The translations under genes and the position numbers were made by a program. A DNA stretch of 64,000 nucleotides from Sulfitobacter sp. W027. Lineage in GTDB: Bacteria; Pseudomonadota; Alphaproteobacteria; Rhodobacterales; Rhodobacteraceae. The stretch spans positions 3,122,001 to 3,186,000 of the forward strand of contig NZ_CP083564.1 in assembly GCF_025143985.1 (NCBI RefSeq). Reading direction: 5' to 3'. Positions 24,726 to 34,985 of this stretch are shown piece after piece (within the stretch, counting starts at the first letter, position 1; the number at the start of each line of letters is the position of its first letter). Under the pieces are notes generated by a model, which saw nothing but the letters and a program-made list of their open reading frames with translations, did no database searches and was not told the origin of the DNA.

Positions 24726-25850
24726 TTAAGCGCGAAAACAGACCCGCATCAGCGCGCCATCAGGGCCGAAATCGGTCATGAGCCGCCCATTCAGCTGCTC
24801 GGCTGCCGTGGCCATCAACATTCGCCCCAACCCCGTGCTATCCGCGCCAGAGACGGCACCGTCATGCCCGCAGCCGTTGTCCCGACACTCCAAAAGCCAG
24901 CCGCCTGTATCATCCTGCTTGCGCAACGAAAGCTTAATTTCCCCCGCCCGGTCATCGGGGAAGGCATGTTTGATCGAGTTGGCCACAAATTCGCTGACAA
25001 TCATCCCAAGCGCCGACGCCTGAGCCGCTTGCAACTCTCCCGGCTCAGCCTCACAAAAGATGGTGACATGATCCGGCGCACCGGCGGCGAGAAGCTTGTT
25101 CAACTGCTCAAGATAGGAAGCGGTCTGCACCTTGCTCTTGCCGCCCTGCCCCATCAATTCGCTATGCAGCGACGCCACCGCGCCGAAACGGCGTTCAACA
25201 AGAGCAAGCACATCCTTCGCGTCCGGGTCTTGCACCTTGCGCGTCGCCATCCGCAACAGCGAGGCGATGGTCTGGAACGAGTTTTTCACCCGGTGGTCCA
25301 TCTCCGCGCGCAAGGCCTCTTCGATGCGAATTTTCTTGCGCAGTTCCAGCTGCATCATCACATGACGCGACAGGGTTTGCAGCGCTTGGCGTTGAAATTC
25401 GGTCAAGGTGCGCGGCTTGATATCCAGCACACAAAGCGTGCCAATCGGCTGGCCGTTCGGCGCCACAAGGTTTGCACCGGCATAAAACTTTACCCGTGGG
25501 TCACCGATGTGCAGCGGGTTGTCGGCGGTACGCGGATCGGCACTCATGTCCGAAATCTCGGTAAAGTCGCCGTCGAGAATGGCGTGAGAGCAGACTGATT
25601 GATCCAGTGCTGTCTCCTGTGGCTCGAATCCAACGCGCGCCTTGAACCACTGGCGCTTCTCATCGACCAGACTGATCAGAGAAACTGGCGTTTCGCAGAT
25701 CTTGGACGCAAGCTCGACGATATCGTCAAAGTCGGCTTCGGCTTCGGTATCAAGAACATTATAGGAGTGCAGCGTTTCAAGACGCTGGTCCTGCTCCGCG
25801 GGCGTGTCGGCTAAAATGGACCTTCTCCTTCCAAAATCAACCCGCCGCAC
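24726..25850 (-). CDS. GAF-domain sensor histidine kinase, HisKA_2 type
   Basis: The product is about 374 aa. An N-terminal GAF domain (about residues 20-165; VSLISLVDEKRQWFKARVGF, FYAGANLVAPNGQPIGTLCV) precedes the HisKA_2 dimerisation helix, with phospho-His in EMDHRVKNSFQTIASLL near 185-200. An HATPase domain follows (FVANSIKHAFPDD; DNGCGHDG; TGLGRMLM). HisKA_2 kinases often feed the general stress or light/redox responses of alphaproteobacteria. It is soluble. The GTG start at 25850 is doubtful: a strong ribosome site at 25821-25830 lies inside the frame, upstream of an ATT codon at 25817. Confidence 0.88.
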   Translation of the reverse strand: MRRVDFGRRRSILADTPAEQDQRLETLHSYNVLDTEAEADFDDIVELASKICETPVSLISLVDEKRQWFKARVGFEPQETALDQSVCSHAILDGDFTEISDMSADPRTADNPLHIGDPRVKFYAGANLVAPNGQPIGTLCVLDIKPRTLTEFQRQALQTLSRHVMMQLELRKKIRIEEALRAEMDHRVKNSFQTIASLLRMATRKVQDPDAKDVLALVERRFGAVASLHSELMGQGGKSKVQTASYLEQLNKLLAAGAPDHVTIFCEAEPGELQAAQASALGMIVSEFVANSIKHAFPDDRAGEIKLSLRKQDDTGGWLLECRDNGCGHDGAVSGADSTGLGRMLMATAAEQLNGRLMTDFGPDGALMRVCFRA

Positions 25851-26033
25851 AACTCTGGCGCGGCAGCGGGGGTCGGATATGGCCTGCCTTTCGGGGGCAG
25901 ATCAAGGCTGATGAACCTCCAGCTAGTGAAGGTTTAGCCCGGAAAGCAGCGGCGTCCACTACGCTGCCGAATCGATTCGCTTACTAAGCGTTAATAAATG
26001 TTAAATTTTAAGGCGGCTAGCCCCGCTGCGGGC

Positions 26034-26477
26034 CTACCTCGGCAGCGCGCCCGTCAGCACATAGCGCAGGATCTCGACCACTTGAGCGGGTTCAGAGGCC
26101 ACGGCCAGCGCGGCAGCATCTACTTCCTTGAGCGCATGGGCGTGATCGGCCCCGTGCAGGATGATCAGCGACTTGCCAAGCGCCGCCGCATAGCCCGCGT
26201 CGAAGGCCGCGTTCCACTGTTTGTACTGCTCGCCAAAGCGCACCACGACCACATCCGCCTCGGCAATCGCCTTGCGGGTGCGGATCGCGTTGATCTGCGC
26301 GCCCTTGCGGTCGTGCCAGAACTTGTCGTCCTCGGCCCCAAGGATGGCCACGCCGCAATCGTCGCTGGCGGCGTGGTCGGTGACGGGTGCTGTGAAACTC
26401 ACGTCGAGCCCTTCGGCCCCCGTGATGATCTGTTCGCGCCAGTCGGTGTGGATTTCACCGGAGAGATAGACTTTCAT
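26034..26477 (-). CDS. ytoQ: YtoQ family protein
   Basis: The product is 147 aa. MKVYLSGEIHTDWREQI, LGAEDDKFWHDRKGAQINAIRTRKAI and DVVVVRFGEQYKQWNAAFDAGYAAALGK are typical of the YtoQ group, a nucleoside 2-deoxyribosyltransferase-like Rossmann fold of unproven function. It lies 17 bp downstream of pheT on the same strand and may be the last gene of the pheS-X-pheT unit. The 183-bp gap up to the kinase gene's start at 25850 contains overlapping GANTC sites (GAATCGATTC). Confidence 0.88.
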   Translation of the reverse strand: MKVYLSGEIHTDWREQIITGAEGLDVSFTAPVTDHAASDDCGVAILGAEDDKFWHDRKGAQINAIRTRKAIAEADVVVVRFGEQYKQWNAAFDAGYAAALGKSLIILHGADHAHALKEVDAAALAVASEPAQVVEILRYVLTGALPR

Positions 26478-26494
26478 CGCTTCCGTCCTTTCGT

Positions 26495-28891
26495 TCAGCC
26501 GCGCAGCACGCCGCCAGTGGCCTTGGTCACTTTCTCGACCACCTTGGCCCCCACGGCTTCGATGTCGGCATCTTTCAGCGTCTTGTCAGAGGGCTGCAAG
26601 CGCACCGTGATGGCAAGGGATTTCTTGCCTTCGCCAAGGCTGCCACCGATGAACTCGTCAAAGACGCGCACGTCTTCGATCAAAGCCTTGTCGGCGCCCT
26701 TGGCGGCATTCACCAGTGCCAGCGCCTCGACATCGGCATCCACGACAAAGGCGAAGTCACGCTCGACCGCCTGGAGGTCGCTGATCTGCAAGGCAGGGCG
26801 CGTGGCACCGGATTTGCGCGGCAGGGGCACTTCGGCAGGATAGATGGTAAAGGCCATCGCAGGGCCTTTGACATCCATCGCCGCCAGCACACGCGGGTGC
26901 ACTTCGCCAAAGACCCCGAGCACCTTTTTCGGGCCAAGGCAGATTTTGCCGTGACGGCCCGGATGCCACCACTCTTCCGCGCCGCGCAGGATCTGCACCT
27001 TGGCGGGCGCGCCTATGGCCGCGAGCACGGCTTCGGCATCGGCCTTGGCGTCGAACACATCCACCGCCCGCGCAGCACCATGCACGTCGCGTGGACCGGT
27101 GCGGCCTACCAGCAGGCCCGAGACCATCATCTGCTCCTCGCCCGGCTCACCGCCTGAGAAAGCAGGGCCGACCTCAAACAGCGCCATATCGGCAAAGCCG
27201 CGCGCCTGATTGCGGGCGGCAGCTTGCAGCAGACCGGGCAGCAGATCGGGGCGCATGTGGCTCATGTCCGACGAGATCGGGTTTTCGAGGCGCGTCTCAT
27301 CCGTGCCACCACCAAACAGCGCGGCAGAGGCCTGATCAATGAAGCTATAGGTCACGCATTCGTTGTAGCCGAGCGCCGCCGCCGTGCGCCGTGCGGTCAC
27401 GACGCGGCGCTGCATGGGCGAGAGCACAGGGCGCGGCACGCCTGTTGTCAGGCGGGGCAGGGGCTTGCCCTGAAGTTGCGTCAGGGAAGCTATCCGCGCG
27501 ACTTCCTCGACCAGATCGGCCTCGCCCTGCACATCGGGACGCCAGCTTGGCACCTGCGCCATGTCACCGTCGAGTTGGAAACCAAGCGCGGTCAGCGTCT
27601 GGCGCTGGTCGCTTTCGGGGATCGTCATGCCGACCAGCGATTGCACCTTAGCCGCGTCCAGCTTGTAAGCGCGGCGGGTGTCGGGCACTTGGCCTGCAAC
27701 CACAACCTCAGACGCCTCGCCGCCCGCGTGATCCAAGATCATCCGCGTGGCGTGTTCGATGCCATAAGGCGTGAAGGCCGGGTCGACGCCGCGCTCAAAG
27801 CGGTAGCGCGCGTCCGAGTTGATCTTGAGCGCGCGGCCCGCATAGGCGATCTGCACCGGGTCCCAATAGGCGCTCTCGACAAAGACATTCACCGTGTCTT
27901 CGGTCACGCCTGTGGCTTCGCCACCCATGATGCCCGCGATGCTTTCCACGCCGCTGTCGTCGGAGATGACCATCTGGCCTTCCTGCAGGCTGTAGGTCTT
28001 TTCATCCAGCGCCACGATCTCTTCGCCGCCCTTGGCACGGTGGACGCGCAGGTTGCCTTTGACCTTATCGGCGTCAAAGACGTGCAGCGGGCGGTTGCGG
28101 TCGAAAGTGAAGAAGTTGGTCACATCAACGAGGAACGAGATCGGACGCAGCCCGATGGCGCGCAGGCAATCTTGCAGCCACGCCGGGCTGGGGCCGTTCT
28201 TCACGCCCTTGATCACGCGGCCATAGAACACCGGGCAGCCGTCGAGCGTGTCCTCGTCGATGCTGACGCTGATCGGCGAGGCAAAGCTGCCCGCCACCGC
28301 ATCGCAATCGCGCGGCTTGAGCGTGCCCAGCCCGCGCGCGGCAAGGTCGCGCGCAATACCGCGCACGCCGAGGGCGTCGGGGCGGTTGGGGGTGATGGCG
28401 ATCTCGATCACCGGGTCGACCTTGGCGGGATCGTTCTCGGCCAGCCAGTCAATGAAACGGTCACCGGGCTTGCCCGAGGGCAGCTCGATGATGCCGTCGT
28501 GCTCCTCGCTCAGCTCCATCTCGCGCTCGGAGGCCATCATGCCAAAGCTCTCAACACCGCGGATTTTGCCGACGCCGATGGTGGTGTCGATCCCCGGCAC
28601 ATAGACGCCCGGCTTGGCCACGACGACGGTGATGCCCGCCCGCGCATTGGGCGCGCCGCAGATGATCTGCATGACGTCTTCGTCGGTTTCCACCTGACAG
28701 ACGTTCAGCCGGTCGGCATCGGGGTGCTTCTCGGCCGATTGCACATAGCCGAGGGTGAAGTCGGCCAGTTTCGCCGCCGGGTTCTCGACGCCTTCGACCT
28801 CGAGGCCGAGGTCGGTCAGGGCATAGGTGATCTCATCAATCGACGCCGTGGTGTCGAGATGGTCCTTGAGCCAGGAGAGGGTGAATTTCAT
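26495..28891 (-). CDS. pheT: Phenylalanyl-tRNA synthetase beta subunit
   Basis: The product is 798 aa, the standard length. [14 protein letters not shown] opens it. The tRNA-binding (EMAP) domain begins near residue 40 (FTLGYVQSAEKHPDADRLNVC). The B3/B4 editing domain lies in the middle (PLHVFDADK; GEATGVTE), followed by B5 and the catalytic-like core, and a C-terminal anticodon-binding FDX domain (AVERDFAFVVDADV). It pairs with PheS as an alpha2-beta2 enzyme. Its ATG overlaps the stop of an unknown gene, rather than following pheS directly as in most genomes. Confidence 0.97.
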   Translation of the reverse strand: MKFTLSWLKDHLDTTASIDEITYALTDLGLEVEGVENPAAKLADFTLGYVQSAEKHPDADRLNVCQVETDEDVMQIICGAPNARAGITVVVAKPGVYVPGIDTTIGVGKIRGVESFGMMASEREMELSEEHDGIIELPSGKPGDRFIDWLAENDPAKVDPVIEIAITPNRPDALGVRGIARDLAARGLGTLKPRDCDAVAGSFASPISVSIDEDTLDGCPVFYGRVIKGVKNGPSPAWLQDCLRAIGLRPISFLVDVTNFFTFDRNRPLHVFDADKVKGNLRVHRAKGGEEIVALDEKTYSLQEGQMVISDDSGVESIAGIMGGEATGVTEDTVNVFVESAYWDPVQIAYAGRALKINSDARYRFERGVDPAFTPYGIEHATRMILDHAGGEASEVVVAGQVPDTRRAYKLDAAKVQSLVGMTIPESDQRQTLTALGFQLDGDMAQVPSWRPDVQGEADLVEEVARIASLTQLQGKPLPRLTTGVPRPVLSPMQRRVVTARRTAAALGYNECVTYSFIDQASAALFGGGTDETRLENPISSDMSHMRPDLLPGLLQAAARNQARGFADMALFEVGPAFSGGEPGEEQMMVSGLLVGRTGPRDVHGAARAVDVFDAKADAEAVLAAIGAPAKVQILRGAEEWWHPGRHGKICLGPKKVLGVFGEVHPRVLAAMDVKGPAMAFTIYPAEVPLPRKSGATRPALQISDLQAVERDFAFVVDADVEALALVNAAKGADKALIEDVRVFDEFIGGSLGEGKKSLAITVRLQPSDKTLKDADIEAVGAKVVEKVTKATGGVLRG

Positions 28892-29414
28892 CGGATTCTT
28901 GCTCCTACAACTGCAATACTTGCGTTGAGAATTTGGTCAAAAAAAGCTTTCGAAAATTGGGAGTCTGAAAAGCTGTCAAGGCGCATCTCTGATACGGCCT
29001 CATTGAAGCTAGCTGACACAGTTGCAGCAAGGTCGGCTTCACTGTTCTCGACCCCAAAATGATCAGTCTTAGGGTTTCCCCCAAAGCGCTTTGAAAGCAG
29101 GGCAGCTATATTGCGATCAAGCTCTTGAAGAGGTTTGACGACATGATCCGGAGCCGTCACCATTAACTCTGCGAGTACTATCTTGAACTTTGGGTAATCA
29201 GTCTTCGCTGCAGCTTCGGAACCCGTCAATCTATGGGTCTGCAACTGTTGAGCGAGCCCGACAAACTTCCGATACAATTGTCGCCTTTCCTGCAGTATTT
29301 CATTCTTTCGATCCAAAGATTTTTGACGACCATACAGAACAAAGCCGCCGACGATCGTTAGAATGCCAAGCAGAACTGGCGTGAAGACCTTGAGCAAGTT
29401 CAGCGTTTCTTCAC

Positions 29415-29418
<4 letters not shown>
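28888..29418 (-). CDS. Unknown AT-rich one-pass membrane protein inserted between pheS and pheT
   Basis: The product is 176 aa from a GTG. One N-terminal membrane helix ([19 protein letters not shown], about residues 12-30) is followed by a basic, probably helical cytosolic region ([22 protein letters not shown]) and a Ser/Ala-rich C-terminal half. I recognise no family. Its GTG overlaps the pheS stop (GTGA) and its TGA overlaps the pheT start (ATGA), so it is translationally coupled on both sides. A hand count over 28921-29400 gives about 47% G+C, clearly below its neighbours. It looks acquired by transfer yet inserted without disrupting the operon. Confidence 0.75.
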
Positions 29419-30488
<1,070 letters not shown>

Positions 30489-30659
30489 GACAGGCCCTTG
30501 GAATAATACCCCGTCCTGCTAGCCCTCCCGCCTTGCGAATGCAAGCCGTAGGGGTTGTGACGGCATGGGGGAACCACCACCTCTGCCAAGCGTTAGCCCG
30601 CATCCCCCGGCGCGCCCACACGGTAGCGGCGCGCTCAAACTCCCCCGAAAGGAGAGACT

Positions 30660-31334
30660 ATGAAAATCCTGATGGTTCTGACATCGCATGACGAACTGGG
30701 CGACACCGGCAAGAAGACCGGCTTCTGGCTCGAAGAGTTTGCCGCACCCTACTACGTCTTCAAGGACGCGGGCGCCGATGTGACCCTCGCCTCGCCCAAG
30801 GGCGGCCAGCCGCCGCTCGACCCCAACAGCGACAGCGACGACGCCCAGACTGACGCGACACGCCGGTTCAAAGACGATGACGCCGCACAGAAAGCGCTCG
30901 CCTCGACCAAAGTGCTGGGCGATGTTGACGCCGAGAGTTTCGATGCAATCTTCTACCCCGGCGGCCACGGCCCGCTGTGGGATCTCGCCAATGACGCTGA
31001 CAGCAAGCGCCTAATCGAAACTTTCTGGGCTTCCGACCGCCCTGTTGGTGCAGTCTGCCATGCGCCTGCCGTGTTCAAAGACACCGAACATGACGGCAAA
31101 CCGCTGGTTTCCGGCAAGCGCGTCACCGGCTTTACCAACACCGAGGAAGAGGGCGTTGGCCTTACCGATGTGGTGCCTTTCTTGGTTGAGGATATGCTGA
31201 AGAAGAACGGCGGCGAGTATAGCAAAGGCGACGATTGGGCGTCTTACGTGCTGGTCGACGGCAAGCTGGTCACCGGCCAGAACCCCGCCTCTTCGGAAGA
31301 AGCGGCGAAAGAGATGCTGGCTTTGCTGAAATAA
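30660..31334 (+). CDS. DJ-1/PfpI (Hsp31-like) class I glutamine amidotransferase-like protein
   Basis: The product is 224 aa with ribosome site GAAAGGAGAG. MKILMVLTSHDELGDTGKKTGFWLEEFAAPYYVF is typical of the Hsp31/YajL-related branch. The nucleophile elbow GAVCHAPAVF places the Cys near residue 130, with FYPGGHGPLWDL upstream supplying the Glu/His neighbourhood. Related proteins act as glyoxalase III, deglycases or chaperones. It is cytosolic and ends with its own terminator. Confidence 0.9.
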   Translation: MKILMVLTSHDELGDTGKKTGFWLEEFAAPYYVFKDAGADVTLASPKGGQPPLDPNSDSDDAQTDATRRFKDDDAAQKALASTKVLGDVDAESFDAIFYPGGHGPLWDLANDADSKRLIETFWASDRPVGAVCHAPAVFKDTEHDGKPLVSGKRVTGFTNTEEEGVGLTDVVPFLVEDMLKKNGGEYSKGDDWASYVLVDGKLVTGQNPASSEEAAKEMLALLK

Positions 31335-31342
31335 CGGAATCA

Positions 31343-31369
31343 AGGGGGCGCAGCACTGTGCCCCCTCTT
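31343..31369 (+). terminator. Terminator of the DJ-1/PfpI gene
   Basis: AGGGGGC and GCCCCCT pair across 31343-31366, with inner GCA/TGT pairs, followed by CTTCC. It lies 9 bp after the stop. The T-run is short. Confidence 0.6.
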
Positions 31370-31427
31370 CCATCTGAGGAACCGTCGATGGCTTCGCCGC
31401 GTTTGCCCCTTGGAAGGAGCCCCTGAC

Positions 31428-31640
31428 ATGGCAGACTACGACCGCAGTACCGGCGCACCGTGGAATGAGGCCGACCTCGACCAGCTTCGCATTTTAGCGG
31501 CAGAGGGCACAGCGACCGGCGTGATCGCCGTGCAACTGGGCCGAACGGAAGAGGCAATATCGCATAGGGCAGCACAAGACGGCATCAGCCTGACGCCGAG
31601 CAGCCACAACCCTTATGACCCCGACACGCTAGACGGATAA
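31428..31640 (+). CDS. Small HTH protein resembling the GcrA/SANT-type DNA-binding segment
   Basis: The product is 70 aa from the ATG at 31428 (MADYDRSTGAPWNEADLDQL), with ribosome site AAGGAG; an ATG at 31410 is open too. The segment WNEADLDQLRILAAEGTATG followed by VIAVQLGRTEEAISHRAAQDGIS reads like the N-terminal SANT/Myb-like helix-turn-helix of GcrA proteins (W...L..L...G.s...IA..LG.t..Av..r....gi). No other domain is present. DNA binding is an inference. Its 3' end overlaps the convergent Hint gene by 12 nt. Confidence 0.7.
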   Translation: MADYDRSTGAPWNEADLDQLRILAAEGTATGVIAVQLGRTEEAISHRAAQDGISLTPSSHNPYDPDTLDG

Positions 31641-32837
31641 AAGCATCCGTCCATTCCTTTTGTGCTTTTCAATCAAGCGCCTTTGTAGGCCCCCTGAGGG
31701 GACTTGATACGCAGGGGTGCCGAAACCGTCGTTCCCTACAGCGGCCGGAAAGAGCGCGGCAAACTCTTCGCGCTGCGCGTGGCCGATGGTTTGCACCGTC
31801 TCCGCGTTCAGCAAGAAACTCTCGGTCGGCGCACCTTCGGCGTAGATGACTTCATGCTTTTTGAAGATCAGGTGAAAATACTCCACCCGCGCGACCTTAT
31901 CCTCAACGTAGACCCCCGGCAGTTCGGTCAGGCGGATCGCGGCGACCAGTACCGCCATGGCGCCACACATCCGCTTTACGATACCGGACCGCGCAAGCAT
32001 GCGGTGCTGACGCGAGACCATAAGGTCGCGTTTGGGCAGGCCCGCGCCCAATGAACCGGCAGTGATCCGGATGGGGAAGAGTTTGGGGTTCTTCGCCAGT
32101 TCCGACGCCTCGATTGAGCGTCGGAGCGCCGTGACAAGCTCTTGATAGCCGCTGCCTTGGGTCAACACCCGCGCGCCGGGGCCTAAGGTCTCAACCGGCA
32201 AGTCCCCCAGTGCCGTGGTGATCAACGTGCCCCGCGTGAAACAGGCCACACTCGCCGAGACCAGATCGCCCTTCTCGCGCATTGTATCGATGTCAGAATT
32301 CCATCTCAGACTTCCCAGCAATCCTCCTTCGGGCAGACCTGAGAAATCAACGGTCATCGTGGTGAAAAGATCCCCGGCAGGCGGGCTGCCTGCCAGATTA
32401 ACGATACCGGAATAGGTGACTTCAAGGTCACCAGCCAAATCCTGAGATTCCTCCCCCAATCGAAAGGGAAACCCCTCAAGCGAACTGGGGGTGGAGCCGC
32501 CGTTCGGATCGTCGTCCGACGTGCGGGTGGTGTCAAAAACGGAACTGGCAGGCTGAAGGTCAATCTCCATTGAAGCCAACGGCTTGGTCGTCTCCAGCTG
32601 GTGCCAGTCATAGCCAAAGGACATCTGCGTATCATCGCCAACTGCCGCGCCGTTGGTGTAAGGGTCCGTCGCATGCCAAGTGAGTGTTTCGGAAGTTCCA
32701 TCCGCATAGATCAATGTGACCTTCGCGCCTTCCAGATCAACGCCGCGTGAACTGGTATCATCGCGGATCCCATGCACCGTCTCATGCGGATCCTCACCCA
32801 ATCTATTAATAGTAATCCCGGGCATGAATATCCCCAC
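31629..32837 (-). CDS. Hint-domain-containing protein
   Basis: The product is 402 aa (an alternative start is 4 residues in). The N-terminal 190 residues are acidic, beta-rich and unplaced. The Hint module then begins with the catalytic-type Cys in VACFTRGTLITTALGDLPVE near residue 200 and includes SRQHRML near 275. It ends before a basic C-terminal tail (RRLIEKHKRNGRMLLSV). Roseobacters carry many such proteins, annotated only as Hint domain-containing. There is no extein on the C-terminal side, so protein splicing is unlikely; autocleavage or cell-surface function is speculative. The 231-bp gap upstream (32838-33068) holds the esterase terminator. Confidence 0.85.
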   Translation of the reverse strand: MGIFMPGITINRLGEDPHETVHGIRDDTSSRGVDLEGAKVTLIYADGTSETLTWHATDPYTNGAAVGDDTQMSFGYDWHQLETTKPLASMEIDLQPASSVFDTTRTSDDDPNGGSTPSSLEGFPFRLGEESQDLAGDLEVTYSGIVNLAGSPPAGDLFTTMTVDFSGLPEGGLLGSLRWNSDIDTMREKGDLVSASVACFTRGTLITTALGDLPVETLGPGARVLTQGSGYQELVTALRRSIEASELAKNPKLFPIRITAGSLGAGLPKRDLMVSRQHRMLARSGIVKRMCGAMAVLVAAIRLTELPGVYVEDKVARVEYFHLIFKKHEVIYAEGAPTESFLLNAETVQTIGHAQREEFAALFPAAVGNDGFGTPAYQVPSGGLQRRLIEKHKRNGRMLLSV

Positions 32838-33019
32838 CCTTTATAAATATCCTGCAGACTGACAGCACCAATTGCTGCGGCACCTGTGCAGAGGCTCTGC
32901 ACAGTGACCCGTCGATGAGGCATATTGTCTAACGGCTGAGGAAGGGGCGTGACCGTGGCAAGGGTTTATTAGGGCAAGATTAAGACCGACCCTCTGCGTG
33001 GGCTGAGACCCTGAACGGT

Positions 33020-33045
33020 AAAAAGCCCCGCCGAGCGGCGGAGCT
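33020..33045 (-). terminator. Terminator of the exported esterase gene
   Basis: AGCCCCGCCG (33024-33033) pairs with CGGCGGAGCT (33036-33045, one mismatch). It is followed on the minus strand by TTTTT, 24 bp after the esterase stop. Confidence 0.75.
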
Positions 33046-33068
33046 TTCACATGTCATTGACGCGAGGA

Positions 33069-34112
33069 TCACTTGGTAAAGTGATCCTTCAAGAAACCTG
33101 ACACCTGCTCAATCGCTGCTTCAGGTGCAGGAGTGCCCGAGATGGGGTTGAGCATAGCGAAGTCATGGATAGAAAAGTCATAGCGCGTACCTTCGGTCTC
33201 CACCCCGGCCTCGATCAGTTTGGCGGCGAATGCTTCCCCTTCGTCGCGCAATACGTCGTTGGCACCAGTAATCACCAGCGAAGGCGGCAGATCGGCAAGC
33301 GCTGCGCTGTCATAATTCAACGGCGAGATCATTGGGTCCGCCGGATCCGCGTCCTCGGGCAGATAGGCGTTCCAGAACCACTCCATCGAGGCTTTCGTCA
33401 GCCACGGGCCATCCGCAAACTCTTGGTAAGAGCCGCTGCTCAGATCAGCGGTGGTGACCGGATAGATCATCGCCAGCGCATCCAACTCCGGACCGCCCTG
33501 TTCTTTGGCCATTTGCGCGACGACTGCGACCATCTGGCCGCCAACGGAATCACCTGCCAGAGCTAGCTGGTTGGCATCGATCCCGAAGTCTGCCGCATTC
33601 TCGGCCACATGTTTCAGCACTGCGAAGTCCTGCTCAAGCTGAACCGGGTGTTTCTGTTCCGGCGCCGGAGCGTAATCGACAAAGACATAGGCCGCGCCTG
33701 TCTGATTTGCCAAATCGCGGATCATCCGTTCATGGGTCGTAAAGTTGCCCAGAATCCAGCCGCCACCGTGGAAGTAAAGCACGGCGGGCAAAGCTTCGTC
33801 ACCGGCATTCGCGGGCTTTACCACTACCACATCGGTCTGGCCGGTGGGGCCGATTTCCAGTGTCATCTTTTCGACCGAAGCCTCGGGCATCTCGACATCC
33901 GCCTTGGTCTGCGTGTCGATCAAAACCTGCCGAGCCTCTTCGGGAGACAGTTCGTTGATGGGGGTCGAACCTTTAAGACTGTCGATGAACTCCTGCGTCT
34001 GTGCTTGCAGAACGACCTTGTCTTTATCGGCATGCGCTTCAGCAAAAGCTGTTGCGGGAACCAGTGCGCCAATCGCAGCGCCGGTCAGTAGGTGGCGTAG
34101 GGAAATTGTCAT
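33069..34112 (-). CDS. Exported alpha/beta hydrolase (HSL-family esterase)
   Basis: The product is 347 aa. A signal peptide (MTISLRHLLTGAAIGALVPATAFAEA) indicates export. The oxyanion motif HGGGW lies near residue 113, the nucleophile GDSVGGQ near 187, the acid in TGANDVLRDEGE, and the base in YDFSIHDFAM. The HGGGW/GDSxGG pair defines the hormone-sensitive-lipase (family IV) esterases. It probably hydrolyses short acyl esters in the periplasm. It is a single-gene unit with its own terminator. Confidence 0.9.
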   Translation of the reverse strand: MTISLRHLLTGAAIGALVPATAFAEAHADKDKVVLQAQTQEFIDSLKGSTPINELSPEEARQVLIDTQTKADVEMPEASVEKMTLEIGPTGQTDVVVVKPANAGDEALPAVLYFHGGGWILGNFTTHERMIRDLANQTGAAYVFVDYAPAPEQKHPVQLEQDFAVLKHVAENAADFGIDANQLALAGDSVGGQMVAVVAQMAKEQGGPELDALAMIYPVTTADLSSGSYQEFADGPWLTKASMEWFWNAYLPEDADPADPMISPLNYDSAALADLPPSLVITGANDVLRDEGEAFAAKLIEAGVETEGTRYDFSIHDFAMLNPISGTPAPEAAIEQVSGFLKDHFTK

Positions 34113-34225
34113 TGAGTGTCATCCTTCCTGAATGTGTCCTGCAGGCACAACAGATGGGCGACGGGGTGGTTCGATGACATTTCCTTGAGGTGCCTGTTGT
34201 CAGGCCTTTTGCCACTGCCCGAAAC

Positions 34226-34253
34226 GCAAAAAGCCCCGCCGTGGGGCGGGGCT
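34226..34253 (-). terminator. Terminator of the rpmI-rplT operon
   Basis: AGCCCCGCC (34232-34240) pairs with GGCGGGGCT (34245-34253). On the minus strand it is followed by TTTTTGCG. It lies 26 bp past the rplT stop. Confidence 0.8.
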
Positions 34254-34278
34254 TTCGCGAATTCAGTGCAAAGTCAGC

Positions 34279-34644
34279 TTAGGCTGCCAGTGCGTCCTGT
34301 GCCTGCTTGACGATCGCGCCAAAGGCTTCGGGCTCATGCACGGCCAGATCGGCCAGAACCTTACGGTCCACTTCGATACCGGCCAGCGACAGACCGTTGA
34401 TGAAGCGGCTGTATGTCAGTGCTTCGTCGTGGCTGCGCACGGCGGCGTTGATCCGCTGAATCCACAGGGCGCGGAAGTTGCGCTTGCGGTTCTTGCGGTC
34501 ACGCGTTGCATATTGGTTGGCCTTGTCGACCGCCTGTGTGGCGACCTTGAAGACGTTTTTGCGCCGACCATAGTAGCCTTTTGCGGCTTTAATGATCTTC
34601 TTGTGACGCGCGTGGGTGACTGTACCACCTTTTACTCGGGACAT
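34279..34644 (-). CDS. rplT: 50S ribosomal protein L20
   Basis: The product is 121 aa. [32 protein letters not shown] and [19 protein letters not shown] are bL20 signatures. It follows rpmI by 15 bp. The translation-initiation factor gene infC, often first in this operon, is not next to it here. Confidence 0.97.
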   Translation of the reverse strand: MSRVKGGTVTHARHKKIIKAAKGYYGRRKNVFKVATQAVDKANQYATRDRKNRKRNFRALWIQRINAAVRSHDEALTYSRFINGLSLAGIEVDRKVLADLAVHEPEAFGAIVKQAQDALAA

Positions 34645-34659
34645 CTCGGCTCTCCTATA

Positions 34660-34860
34660 TCAGCGGGCGTAGGGCATGAAGCCCTTGATGATCTTTGCAT
34701 CGGGCTCGGACAAAGTTGTCGTGCCGCGTGCGTTACGGATGAACTTGTTGGTCCGCTTGATCATGCCGTGCTGTTTGCCAGCTTGGCTGCCGATGACCTT
34801 ACCAGTCGCCGAGACCTTAAAGCGCTTTTTGGCGCTCGATTTCGTCTTCATCTTGGGCAT
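34660..34860 (-). CDS. rpmI: 50S ribosomal protein L35
   Basis: The product is 66 aa from the ATG at 34860. [22 protein letters not shown] and [18 protein letters not shown] match bL35. The longer open frame upstream is not L35-like. It is the first gene of the rpmI-rplT unit. Confidence 0.97.
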   Translation of the reverse strand: MPKMKTKSSAKKRFKVSATGKVIGSQAGKQHGMIKRTNKFIRNARGTTTLSEPDAKIIKGFMPYAR

Positions 34861-34985
34861 TTCCGTCTCCGTCTTTTGAGTTCGGTATAAACACGACTCG
34901 GCATGCCACTTTCGGCCGGTCGTGCAGGCTAAGATGCGCCGTATAGGCGGGGTCGGGAGCGGATGCAAGAGGTTTTGGCGCGCCC

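Noticed and set aside
27224..29062. 612-codon open frame on the plus strand
   Set aside because: It is antisense to pheT; high third-position GC keeps the opposite frame free of stops.
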